From Pomphorhynchus laevis (taxonomy: Eukaryota; Acanthocephala; Palaeacanthocephala; Echinorhynchida; Pomphorhynchidae), in NCBI GenBank assembly GCA_012934845.2, contig WNNJ02001724.1, forward strand, positions 1 through 64,000: DNA of 64,000 bases, given 5' to 3'. The notes beneath the pieces are model-generated. The model ran no database searches and was not told the DNA's origin. It saw nothing but the letters and a program-made list of their open reading frames with translations. The translations under genes and the position numbers were made by a program. Each line of letters opens with the position of its first letter. The stretch's first letter is position 1. Below are positions 1 to 10,700 of the stretch, one piece after another.

Positions 1-31
1 ATATATATATATATATATTATTTCAATGCTG

Positions 32-165
32 AAGTGGTCGTCTAGAAGTGACATGGTGATTGAAAGTCGTGAATCGAAGTCCAGTCTATCAAGCAACACC
101 ATTTAGTATAAATGCCGTATTTCGTAAGAAATCCTGGACCGTTGTCTACTCAGCACATTCGTGCA
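32..165 (-). repeat. Partial unit of the ~365-bp satellite family
   Basis: This stretch is the reverse complement of the end of the satellite units at 5480-6540: the same order of the ACTTTCAATCACCAT, CTTCGATTCACGAC and CCAGGATTTCTTACG blocks is seen. It is a single truncated copy in the opposite orientation, preceded by an AT dinucleotide run at 1-19. Confidence 0.75.
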
Positions 166-1166
166 TTACTATTATATATATTTATATTTATATATATGAA
201 TTATTTATTATTTAATCGATGGATTATACAATATATTACGATTAAAAAATATTTTAACCCATATAGAAGTAATATTTTAATACATTTTTCTCAGTTTACT
301 ACAATTTACTTTTAGGATCTCTTTAAAGTGGTTGCTAAACATATTTCGCATCAGATTTTAAATAAAAAGCCATCCAGTTTAACCGAAGGTATTAATATAG
401 ATATGTGTATTTCTACAAATTTGTTTTTAATTCTTTCAGTGCGACATTTGGCAACTACTTCAATCAATAATGCATTCTATAGAATTCAACGCGTAAAAAG
501 TGACAGAGATGTTGTTGAATTTGTTTAAACATCGATTTTATAATTTTTGATAAGTAAAAAATGCAAATTATTTGTAAAATATAGCATTGTACAGCATCTC
601 TTTGCTTTCTTATACTTTCTATCAAGCATTTCATTCCTTAGCATTTTGTAGAGTTTATTATTACTTTAACTTTTTTGATTCAAAACTTTGTAAAAAATTT
701 AATTTATGACAGAAGATTACGGAAGAAATAGCAATGATAGTTTCTGTGATAATACGCTATCTTTCAAATCATTTTGTTTACACAAAAAATAGTCACCCTT
801 ACGGTATACATTCCACTAATTGTAGAATGCTTGCTATTTAAATTGATACTAAACAGTACTCATTGATTTAATAATCAATGAGTACTGCGTAAAAATGTAT
901 CTAATCTAACGGTTGTATGCAAATTTGTAAATTGAAGAATAATTTAAATAAATAAAATTATAGTAGATTTTCTGCATATCGACTTTATTATACTAATTTC
1001 AGTGTTTTTCTCAGTAGCGAGGTGTTGTGATCTGGTGTATTCACTTATCGATAAAATTGATGGATCTGGTATGTATCGTTACGGTAATAATAAACCTGAT
1101 GAATAATAACTAAAGTTTCTATAATAAAATATATATGGAATAAGTTATAATGTAAAGTGTTATAAT
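166..1166. other. Gene-free AT-rich stretch
   Basis: I see no gene here. Short open frames at 112-528 show no family resemblance or splice logic. A perfect 15-bp palindrome (854-868 / 873-887, loop TAAT) is the only structured feature. Confidence 0.5.
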
Positions 1167-1650
1167 GTGAAGAGCAGCTTTTCTTCTTTAACTTCTGGAT
1201 ATCTAGCGTATTTGTTTAGAGCTATAATAAGGCAATTAATCGAGTATGCAGTACCGTCGACTTTTCCGGGCACACACAAAACGATTAATTATATGAAAAG
1301 GATTCTTAGTGGTTTTACAAAATTGTACATAGAATTGAGGGACATATCCTGTTATGTAAGTTTGAAACATTTGAATTTTGATCCACAAAGAAACATATTA
1401 AAGACGCTTGATCTGATAGCAATGTATATCATTGAAAATAAACTATTAATGATAGATTAAGTAATATGAGTAATTCATTGTGTTTAAAAATATTTGATAA
1501 CGGCCAGTGTCCATGTAATTTCTGGTTTTCACATCGAGCTCTTAGTATATGGAATAAGCTTCCAGATTAGATGGTCACTGGGGGCAATCGTAAGTCGTTC
1601 AAATCAATGGTTACGCAGTGGATAAAGTCGCAGGACATGACTAAATGACG
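1167..1650 (+). mobile_element. LINE fragment, C-terminal end of reverse transcriptase (family B)
   Basis: The translation follows the C-terminal part of APE-type LINE ORF2 proteins (CR1/Rex/Jockey-like): a LIEYAVPSTF block like the usual LEYASPVW, then a region like the YEERL...LE.RR..DL stretch, and near 1530 an HRALSIWNKLP motif followed by a KSFK block, the usual last residues of such ORFs. Stops separate the parts, so it is a dead 5'-truncated copy. Family B relatives lie at 49171-51052, 56570-57402 and 60539-60800. Confidence 0.65.
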
Positions 1651-1839
1651 TGGAGACTATCCCTGGATTTGACTTGTCTTCGTAACATTTTTATCACTTT
1701 TATGAGAATAAGCAAAACAGCCATTTTAAAAAATTACTTACATTCCAGATTTTTAATCTCAGTTCCAGATTTTTCCTGTCAGTTCTAGAGTTTTCCTGAA
1801 CTTGCGGATTGAGCTTAATCTCTCGATAAAAGTTTATGC

Positions 1840-2020
1840 CGAGAAAAGCTTGATATCAAATCCCTGTTTCGATTACTCCATTTCTTAGACAATACTCGCC
1901 ACACTCTCAATCACTGCATTCCCTGTCATTCCCTCCAACGTTCCCAATTACTCCAACAACTACGGTCTCCGATATTTCCTCGTCGCGCTCCAGTCGCATG
2001 GAATCAGCTAATTCTTTTGT
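1840..2020 (+). mobile_element. LINE 3' end fragment
   Basis: A GC-richer island whose translation ends in a block resembling the RRAPVAWNQL tail typical of LINE ORF2 C-termini, following a region rich in L, Q and R. Only the last ~60 codons are present. Which LINE family it belongs to is uncertain. Confidence 0.45.
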
Positions 2021-2483
2021 GAAATCGAGCAAAACAGTCATTTTTGATACGCATTAGCCTTTTTTAAATAAAATATTAAAATAATAAAATGTTACCTTAT
2101 ATTTTGGAAAGTTACGGCGTTAAGAGTGTAATTCGGTCATTCTATTGTAATCCGATCATTCTGATCGGTCATTCAAAGTAAGTAATGGAAAATATTTGTC
2201 GTCGCAGCGGAGAATCGTAAAGGGTTATTCTGTGATCGGTATAAAGTATTCAATTATTTAATGTAATAAATACTAAATCCACAATCTTCTTCCATTTCAA
2301 ATATATATTATTATAGGAATGAAGGGAAAAACATTTTTTGGATTTTTTCTTCTTTGTTCCTATAATAATATATATTTATTTAATGTGTTCATCAATAAGC
2401 AAATATGAAGCATGAAACAATGCGAAACTCTTACATTCGCTGACGATTTAAAGTAATGAAAAGTTATTGAGATTATGGCCCAA

Positions 2484-2638
2484 GACCCAAGCATTTCTAA
2501 AAACGTATGATGAATGTTATCTGCACCAATTAGCTTTAAAGCACAATCACTTCCGCCAACGCGAATTCATTTTTGGCAATTGGTTATGCGAACCGGATAA
2601 TTTATCTGCTTTATTTCATTTCTTTCGGATATTAACTC
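2484..2638 (-). pseudogene. Stray fragment of the AlaRS gene
   Basis: This 155-bp segment matches 60047-60201 almost base for base, with roughly ten differences counted by eye. The source is codons ~49-100 of the AlaRS-like gene on the - strand, covering the conserved QKC...HHTFFEMLG core; here the coding sense is also on the - strand. The copy ends exactly where a truncated LINE of the + strand begins (2639). It has no start, stop or flanking exon and cannot encode the enzyme. Confidence 0.85.
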
Positions 2639-3290
2639 CCTTACCCACTTTATCATGGTTTTCTTCATATCTATCAAACCGTACTCTTCGCTCTTGTATT
2701 AACTCTTCTCTTTACCATCCTTCCATCCCGTCCGATGTTTCACAAGGCTCCGTATTAGGCCCTTTGCTTTTCTCTCTTCTCGGTAATTTATCTTCTGTTT
2801 CTCATACATTAAATGTTTATGTTATGCAATATGCTGATGACATTCTCATCTACGCTCATGCACCTGGTTATCGTATTCATGATCTTAGTGTTTCCGCTTC
2901 CGACTGTCTTGCCTCAATTTCCAATCATCTTTATTCCCTTCGCCTTTCTCTGAATCCTGATAAATCCAAAATTATGTGGATCCTACCTCTACGCATCGGC
3001 GTAGAACCAACCTCCGTATCATTAAATTCTACAATTCTTCCTATCGTTGATAATCTCGTTCTCCTAGGCTTCCATTTCGACAACAGTCTTTCCCTTAAAC
3101 CTTTCGTTAGAGATAAAGGACGCTCATCTACCCTGATTCTCTGCAACCTCTGTCAAATCCGTAAATTGATCGATTTCTTTTCATGTATGACTCTAATATC
3201 TTCTCTCATGTTCTCAAAACTTGATTACTGTCTTAGTCTATTTTCCAACTCACCTAAATCCACTCTTCTTTCTTTACAACAAATGAGTAT
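2639..3290 (+). mobile_element. LINE fragment, reverse transcriptase palm (family A)
   Basis: The translation carries the RT core: a SQGSVLGPLLFSL block (motif 4 region), the catalytic MQYADDILIYA (YADD box), then LNPDKSKI and LLGFHFD. The closest relative in the window is the copy at 53721-56030. It is truncated at the 5' side, where it is fused to the AlaRS fragment, and at the 3' side. The frame is open for about 215 codons within the LINE part. Confidence 0.85.
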
Positions 3291-3607
3291 ATAAAGATTG
3301 AAGTAAAATTAATATATAAGTTGAAAAATAATATGGTAAATGATTTGATACTTTTTTGGGGTGAAAGTCAACTAGTCGTATATCAGAGGTAAAGCAAAAC
3401 GAGTTCATATTTTGTATAAGAATGATAAAATCGCTAAAAGAATACTTGACACTGGCTTCATTTCCATGTACACGCGGTGAAGTCGATAATTTCAACGTCG
3501 ATACTATAAATATAGAACTAGAATACGACTTTATAAAAATACAACATAGTATTAGAAATTCACCTGAAAATGACGTTTTAATACTAAGGTTTGATTTTAA
3601 ATTGTTG

Positions 3608-3830
3608 ATAATGATCCATTATTGATAAAGAATTATTGGCGTTGGATCAAAGAAAAGAGGAAAATTTTTTATTGATATTTCGCTAACTACTGTTAGCATC
3701 TTCAGAAAATTACTTTAGTAATTTTGCAATTTTCTGAATGTGCTAACAAAGGAGAGCGAAATATCAATAAAAAAATTCCTCTTTTCTTTGATCCAACGCC
3801 AATAATTCTCTATCAATAATGGATCATTAT
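3608..3830. mobile_element. Foldback MITE (223 bp)
   Basis: The two halves are near-perfect reverse complements: 3608-3684 pairs with 3755-3830, and smaller inverted blocks (GTTAGCA/TGCTAAC, CAGAAAATT/AATTTTCTG) continue inward. It has no coding capacity. One-armed or decayed relatives occur at 27900-28013 and 32308-32412 in ISY1 introns, so this is a dispersed family and not a local accident. Confidence 0.75.
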
Positions 3831-4778
3831 TAATTATTTAAAATTTGATAATACTTCAATATGATAATATTAAATCATAGAATATATGAATTAATTTTAA
3901 TTTTTCCAATCAGTGTAAAATTTTATTTGATTAGTTTTTAATAGGCTGTGATGACTAGTTGGCGATATGTACAATCGCATTTTGTCATGTCCGTGATATG
4001 TATAATTGAGAGAAACTATAAATAATATAATAAATAATCATTATATAGCCATTATAGTCATAAATAAGCATTTATTTTTATGCGGCAAATGCGTGCCAGC
4101 GCACGCTTACACGACCACAACAAAACAAAAATCTACATCATGTGCCAAGAAGGTGTGAACGTAGGAGGTATTTGAATGTGATAAAGGAAGGAGCGCAACG
4201 GACGTCGAGAGGGAGTTGATTCTAGGCGAAGGTCCGGCTACGAGGAAGGATCGGAGACCGAAGCCATTATATAGCCATTATATATAGTTTATGTTAGTTT
4301 GAAGCATTTGGTCTGGATCCATATGAAATTCCAATATGTATGCTTTTGTCTGTTTCTTATTATATCAGATATATATTATTATTTTTAAAATTACTTTATG
4401 TATACTTTGTTGGTTGAACTGAAGACAAGTTATATTCTAAGTTATATTTCTTTAAATTTGTCAATTTGTGTAGATTTGACAGTTAACAACGTAATACTTT
4501 TGTGAATGCATATTTCTTTAAGTTAATATTAATTTATATGTGGTGGAACTCCATAAAGAGCTCTTTCAGTTCATTAAGCTCTTGGTGCTTCTGAGTTCGT
4601 CCTATACAAATTCTGGTCATAATAAATTAGATTAATTTAATCTTAAATCAAATTAATTTGATTTAAGTGATTTAATTTAAATGATATAAAAGAATATTTT
4701 AATCAAATTTCATCAAAATGGAATATTTTAGATAATAAAATATTATGATTCTAAGAAATATTTTTTAGATAGAGAGTG
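3831..4778. other. Upstream region of twinfilin
   Basis: Mostly AT-rich sequence. One patch at ~4080-4260 is clearly GC-richer, purine-rich and unassigned. No TATA box or other promoter element can be singled out with confidence. Confidence 0.35.
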
Positions 4779-7700
4779 ATGAGTTTGTCTTCTGGAATCA
4801 GAGGTTAGTAATATTTGTCCGCTGTAATAATTACATACTGCCGGGTTTAGCTTCCAGTGAGTTAGCCTCTATTCTACCTAAGTTAAAATCAGATCATACT
4901 GTGAGAATTATAAAGATAGGCATTGAAGATGGTATTTAAAGATAGTAATTTTTATTGCCTACATTTTCGTTCTAGATAAATTTGTTCTTAAAGATTTTAC
5001 AAATTGTACATCTTCGTGGGAACATGATATCCTTTTACAATATATATATTTAAGACGCTGGCTTGATTTACGATCATGCATATTGATCTACCTTTTTTCA
5101 GCTCCTTATCACATCGGCGTATTATTTGAAAATGAATCCTTTAAATTTATCGAAGAATATTTAATTCCTTTATTATCATTATATAAAATCTGTACAGGAG
5201 TACAGATTCCAATATATTTTTTTAATAAGAAATCAGAAACCAGCAGCATACATTTAAACGGTTCGACAACAAGGGTCTTTATCAATTTTATATTTTTATC
5301 ACTTAAAAATATAAAATATTGAAAAATTTGAACAATAAAAAAGACTGAAGAATTTAGGTGATAACAAAATATAAAATAGATGAAGACATTCGTAGTCGAA
5401 AAGTTTAAATAATGTTGTTTGCTGTTGGTTTATGACTTGTTAACAAAACACATGGAGACGGTTCAAAAGGTATAATTTTTATGTTAAAATGATGGAGTAC
5501 TCGGCAGCACTCATCAGTAGAATGAAGTAGCCACTGATCATTTCGGTTGCATGTGTGACATTGTGAATGAAGGCGTGTCCGACACTTTGCTTAATTGACT
5601 GAGACTTACGGTCTTTTTCAGATCGAATTGCTGTGCGGACCATCCTTAAACTTTAGACATAGGTTGTTGCTGAATTGTCGCCGTGCGCGTTGGATCCTTA
5701 ATGGATACGGCATGTATAATAGTAGTGCACAGATGTGCTGAGTAAACAACGGTCCAGGATTTCTTACGAAATACGGCATTTATACTAAATGGTGCTGCTT
5801 GATAGACTGGACTTCGATTCACGACTTTCAATCACCATGTCACTACTAGACGATCAATGAGTACCCGGCAACACTCATCAGTAGAATGAAGTACTCACTG
5901 ATCGTTTGGGTAGCCTGTGTGACATTGTAAATAAAGGCGTTTCCGACACTTTGCTTAATTGTCTGAGGGTTACGCTCTTAACCAGATCGAATTGCTGTGC
6001 GGACCATCCTTAAACACTAGTCAGAGGTGGTTGCTGAATTGTCGCTGCACTCGTTTGATCCTTAATGGGTAAGGCATTTATAATAGTGGTGCACGGATGT
6101 GCTGAGTAAACAACGGTTCGAGAATTTTTACGAAATGTGGCCGAAAATGGTGTTGCTTGCTAGACTGGACTTCGATTCATAACTTTCAGTCACCATACCA
6201 CTTCTAGACGATCACTTTAGCATCGAAATGATAGATTATCCAGCAACACTCATCAGTAGAATAAAGTACCCAATAATCGTTTCGGTTGTCTTTGTGACAT
6301 TGTGAATGAAGGCTTTTCTGACACTTTGATTAATTGACCTAGGCTTACCCTCTTACCATTTCGAATTGTTTTGCGGACCATCCTTAAATATTAGGCAGCG
6401 GTTGTTGCTGAATTGTCGTAGGATCTTTGATGGATACATCATGTGCTAAGTGGACAACGGTTGAGGATTTCTTACGAAATACGGCAAAAAATTGTTTCTT
6501 GGTAGACTGGACTTTGATTCACGACATTTACTATATATAAGATTTTCCAATATTTGTCTTTCGTCCCAATCCATATGTAGCACTGCATATGTAGGTGATA
6601 ATAGTGCACCAATGGCTGAGTCATGCATCTGTTTGTATATGGGATCCCTACTTTCTAAAATATTATTTTCCAGAATTTTTTAACCGAATCTTTGACAATA
6701 TTGACAAAACGAATAGCGCTAAGAGAAAAGCTTAGCGCTATTCGTAAATACTCTTATAAGTATCAGCGCATCTAAAGAGTGCAGATGAATTTATATATCG
6801 AAACACTACCATTTATAAAAAATGGGATTTATGAAGGCACTTGTGTGAAGTGTGATGTCATGTGAAACAAAACATGTACTAAAATATAGATAAACAAATA
6901 TATATCTTTTGCACTTTATCCCTATGAAGCGGGATCTGTTCTCAATGTACATGTCCTTCATTTCGCACGGTTGTGGGTTAAATCCTTGTGTAATTGACTG
7001 AACTACACTCAACGATCAGCATACTATTCGTCAGACGTCAAAGATGACAAGCGGCGCTCATCAGTTTTATGAGACAACTCGATGATGTTTCGGCTGCCTG
7101 TGTGACCTTTTATTTTGAGCATTTCAGATAAATTTTGAAATTCCATTGGCAAAAAAGCTCGTAAGCTGGAAAGTGCTTACCAGATTATCTCTATCCATAT
7201 CAGGCGATTCATTTGTTGCTGCATCGCGTCGTTCGTTGTATCCTTCAAAGAATTCGGCATGTATATATTATAGTTTGCATCAAAGATGCTTGATAAGAAT
7301 TGTCCAGAATTCCGTTGGAATGCGGCGATATATTGAAAACTGCTGTCGTTTTAAAAGTTGGGTTTTGAAGCGTGGGAACATAATTTTACATTGCATTGTA
7401 AAATTTTAATGGACTGAAATTTATAAATTAAGTAATCCGTAAAAATATAATCAAACTGCAAAAAGTAAAATTTATAAATTTGTACAATAAATAAATTTTA
7501 AATCAAAAATAAATTTAAAACCAGACCACTCTATCCATACCAGGCGATTCATTTGTTGCTGCATAGTGTTGTTAGTTGGATCCTTGAAAGGATTCGGCAT
7601 TTATATATAACAGTTTGCATCAAAGATGCTTGGAGAACAATGGTCAAAGTTTCCATTGGAATGCGACAATATGTTGAAAACTGATGTCAGTTCTTAACTG

Positions 7701-10700
7701 GTTCACTCATTTAAAAGTTGTAGTCCGAAGCAGGAAAACATAAAATCGATTTTTCTAATTGCTTTATTACATTGTAAAATTTTAATGGACTGGAATACAT
7801 AAATAAGCAATCCATAATTGTCTCATTATTAGTTCAAATTTATAATTTAAATCTTGTTGGTATCTAATTAGGTCTTGATGACTTTACTAGTTCCTAATGA
7901 TGACCTCAAATCCTTATTCTTAAACATCGTATGTTATTTATTAGTCAATTCATAACAATATATTTTTATTTTAAATTTTAATTTTAAATTTTAGCTTGAT
8001 ATAAATTATGTAAAATCTTATTTAAACAATATGCTTTGCATTAGAATAATATACACCAGATAATCAAATTTAATCAGAAGAAATACGTCATTAGCATGTA
8101 TTTGTTTTTGCTGCAAATACATTTCGTTGTCTGATAGAATTGTAAGAATTGCAACAATATGTAATGATATTGGCTTCCTTTAAAATCATTTAAATAATTT
8201 AATAGATACATATTTTAAACTAGGTTACTATAAAAATAACATCAAGCAGAAAATAGTAAAATATATAAATTAACACAATAATATTAAAAATGAATTTAAA
8301 CTCTTAAGTGGCAAATTTTTATGGATGGATAATAAATAATATACTTTGTATTAGAATAAGATACTATATAATCAAATTTCATCATAGGAAATACGTCCTT
8401 AACACGTATTTGGCGCCCTGCTATGTAGGGACGAGAAAGATTGGCCAAACCTGATAATTCGGGTTCGGCTAATATTGTTACAAATTGCAACAATATGTAA
8501 TGATATTGGTTTTCTTCAAATTCATTTAAATAATTTAATAGATGCATAGTTTAAACTTGGTTACTATAAAAATACCATCAATCAGAAAAGAGTTAAATAT
8601 ATAAATCAACAAAATATTATTAAAAATGAATTTAAATTATTAAAGGAAAAATTTCTATGAATAATAAACTATATACTTTGTATTAGAAATCAGAGGAAAT
8701 TTGTTTAAGAATTAAATCAGCTAACTGAGTCTACGTATATAATATAATTATAAAATAAACAAAACATAATAATGATAAATCAAAATTTAATAATTAAATA
8801 ATAAAATTAAAAATTGTTTTTAAATTTTCTGTAATTTAAATCAAGTTAAAAAAATAAAATAAGAAATAAAATTTAAAATAAAAGTCATTTTTATGAATTG
8901 ACTAATTGCAACAATATGTAACGATATTGGATTTCTTCAAAGTCATTTAATATTTTTATTCAATAAGCGAACAAATTTATCAAGGTAGCCTTATCCTTAA
9001 TAAAAGCAATATTAATGATAAAGAAGGTGTATATCTAGATATGAACATTAAATTAACATTAACTAAAACTGTTATTAATTTATATCGTAAAGGTGACATT
9101 TTTAAATTTACAAGAAACATTTTTGCATGAGCATTCATGCATACCATATAATATAAAATATAATACATTAAATAATGAAATTTTAAGAATTGCAACAATT
9201 TGTAACGATATTGGCTTTCTTCAAAATCATCTAAATAATTTAATAAATGCATATTTTAAACTAAGTCACTATAAAAATAACATAAAACAGAAAATTGTGA
9301 AAAAACTTTATTTTTCATTACAATATGAACGTTTATACTGGAATGTTTTATAGATGGATAATAAATAATATACTTTGTATTAAAATAGGATAGTAGATAA
9401 TCAAATTTAATCTTAGGTAATGCGTTGAGAAATACAGGCCGAAACCTTATAGCATAGCAGTTCCTCCTGATGATCTCTAATCCTTATTATGATGCATTGT
9501 CTGTTATTTATTAGTCAATTCATAAAAATTGATTTTTATTTTAAATATCAATTTTTTATTTTTACTTGATTTAAATTATAAAAAATCTTGATCGCTTGGC
9601 TGACTCTGACTCTGACTCTATCACTTTAACTAATCTTTTTTTTCTGTTTTTAACTATAAATTACTTTCAATAAGCCCAACTCATTTCTCGGCGGTGCTCT
9701 CGACATCATTGCTGTTCCTAACTGCTTCAATGACTATACCTCCTTGTCAATTACTGATCCTGGTTTGTCCTATCATTCCCTTGTCACTCTTACTCTTACT
9801 GGTCCCCATCTTCCTTCTCCGCCTTTACCATTATCAACACCAAGTCGACCCTGAAAACTTCTCGATATCCCTTTCTCTCTGCACAGCCTTACTCAATTCT
9901 TCACTCTTTTCACTTCCTCTTAACTATCTCTCTCTTGATGATCTATGCATTCTGTTTGATTCAGAACTTGCGTCGATCCTCAATAACATTCTGCCTAGTT
10001 GACTATGACGTTCTCAGCGCTTGCGTTATGCTCCCTGGTTCGATTCTGAATGTAGTCTTTCTAAGCGTCGACTTCGTCACTCTTTTCGTACGTATAAACG
10101 CTTTCTTAAACGTTCACCCAACTCACTCCCTCCAAATCTTCGTGATTCTTACTTTTCTCAGCGACGTTCACATCTCATTCTTATACGTACTAAACGTATT
10201 CGCTTTTGGGGAAATCAACTCGAGTCATCCTCCAACTCTAAATCTAATTGGAAAATCATAAACTCAATTCTTTCACGATTATCTACCCCTTGTAATATAA
10301 ATCCTGATGAATTTTCTTCTTTTCTACAAACTAAGCTATCTAATTTACTTTCCCTACTACCCACAGCCTCCTTGTACCCACTCTTCTCTTTAAATACTTC
10401 CCTCCCAGAACTATTCCACCTTCTTCTCGTTTCGTCTGATGACCTCTAATTCTTATTCTGATACAACGTCTGTTATTTATTAGTCAATTCATAAAAATGA
10501 CGTTTATTTTAAATTTCAATTTTTTTATTTTAACTTGATTTAAATTATAAAAAATTAAAAACAATTATTTATTTTATTGTTTAATTATTAAATTTTGATT
10601 TAACATTATTATTATGTTTTGTTAATTTTATAATTACATTAAATACGTAGACTCAGTTAGCTGATTTAATTTCTTCGGTTCTGCTGTCATTACCTAATAA

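Noticed and set aside
2467-2640. N-terminal half of the 2467-3294 open frame as a novel protein domain
   Set aside because: It is the antisense of an AlaRS gene fragment that happens to be open and runs into the LINE.
9445-9480. Possible hammerhead ribozyme (CCGAAAC ... CTGATGA) in the Penelope-linked core
   Set aside because: Penelope-like elements are known to carry hammerheads, and both core boxes are present here and at 46484-46590 (reverse). However, I could not fold helix I, II and III with a UH cleavage site in any order; CTGATGA belongs to the element's inverted end. Kept only as a check for a covariance model.
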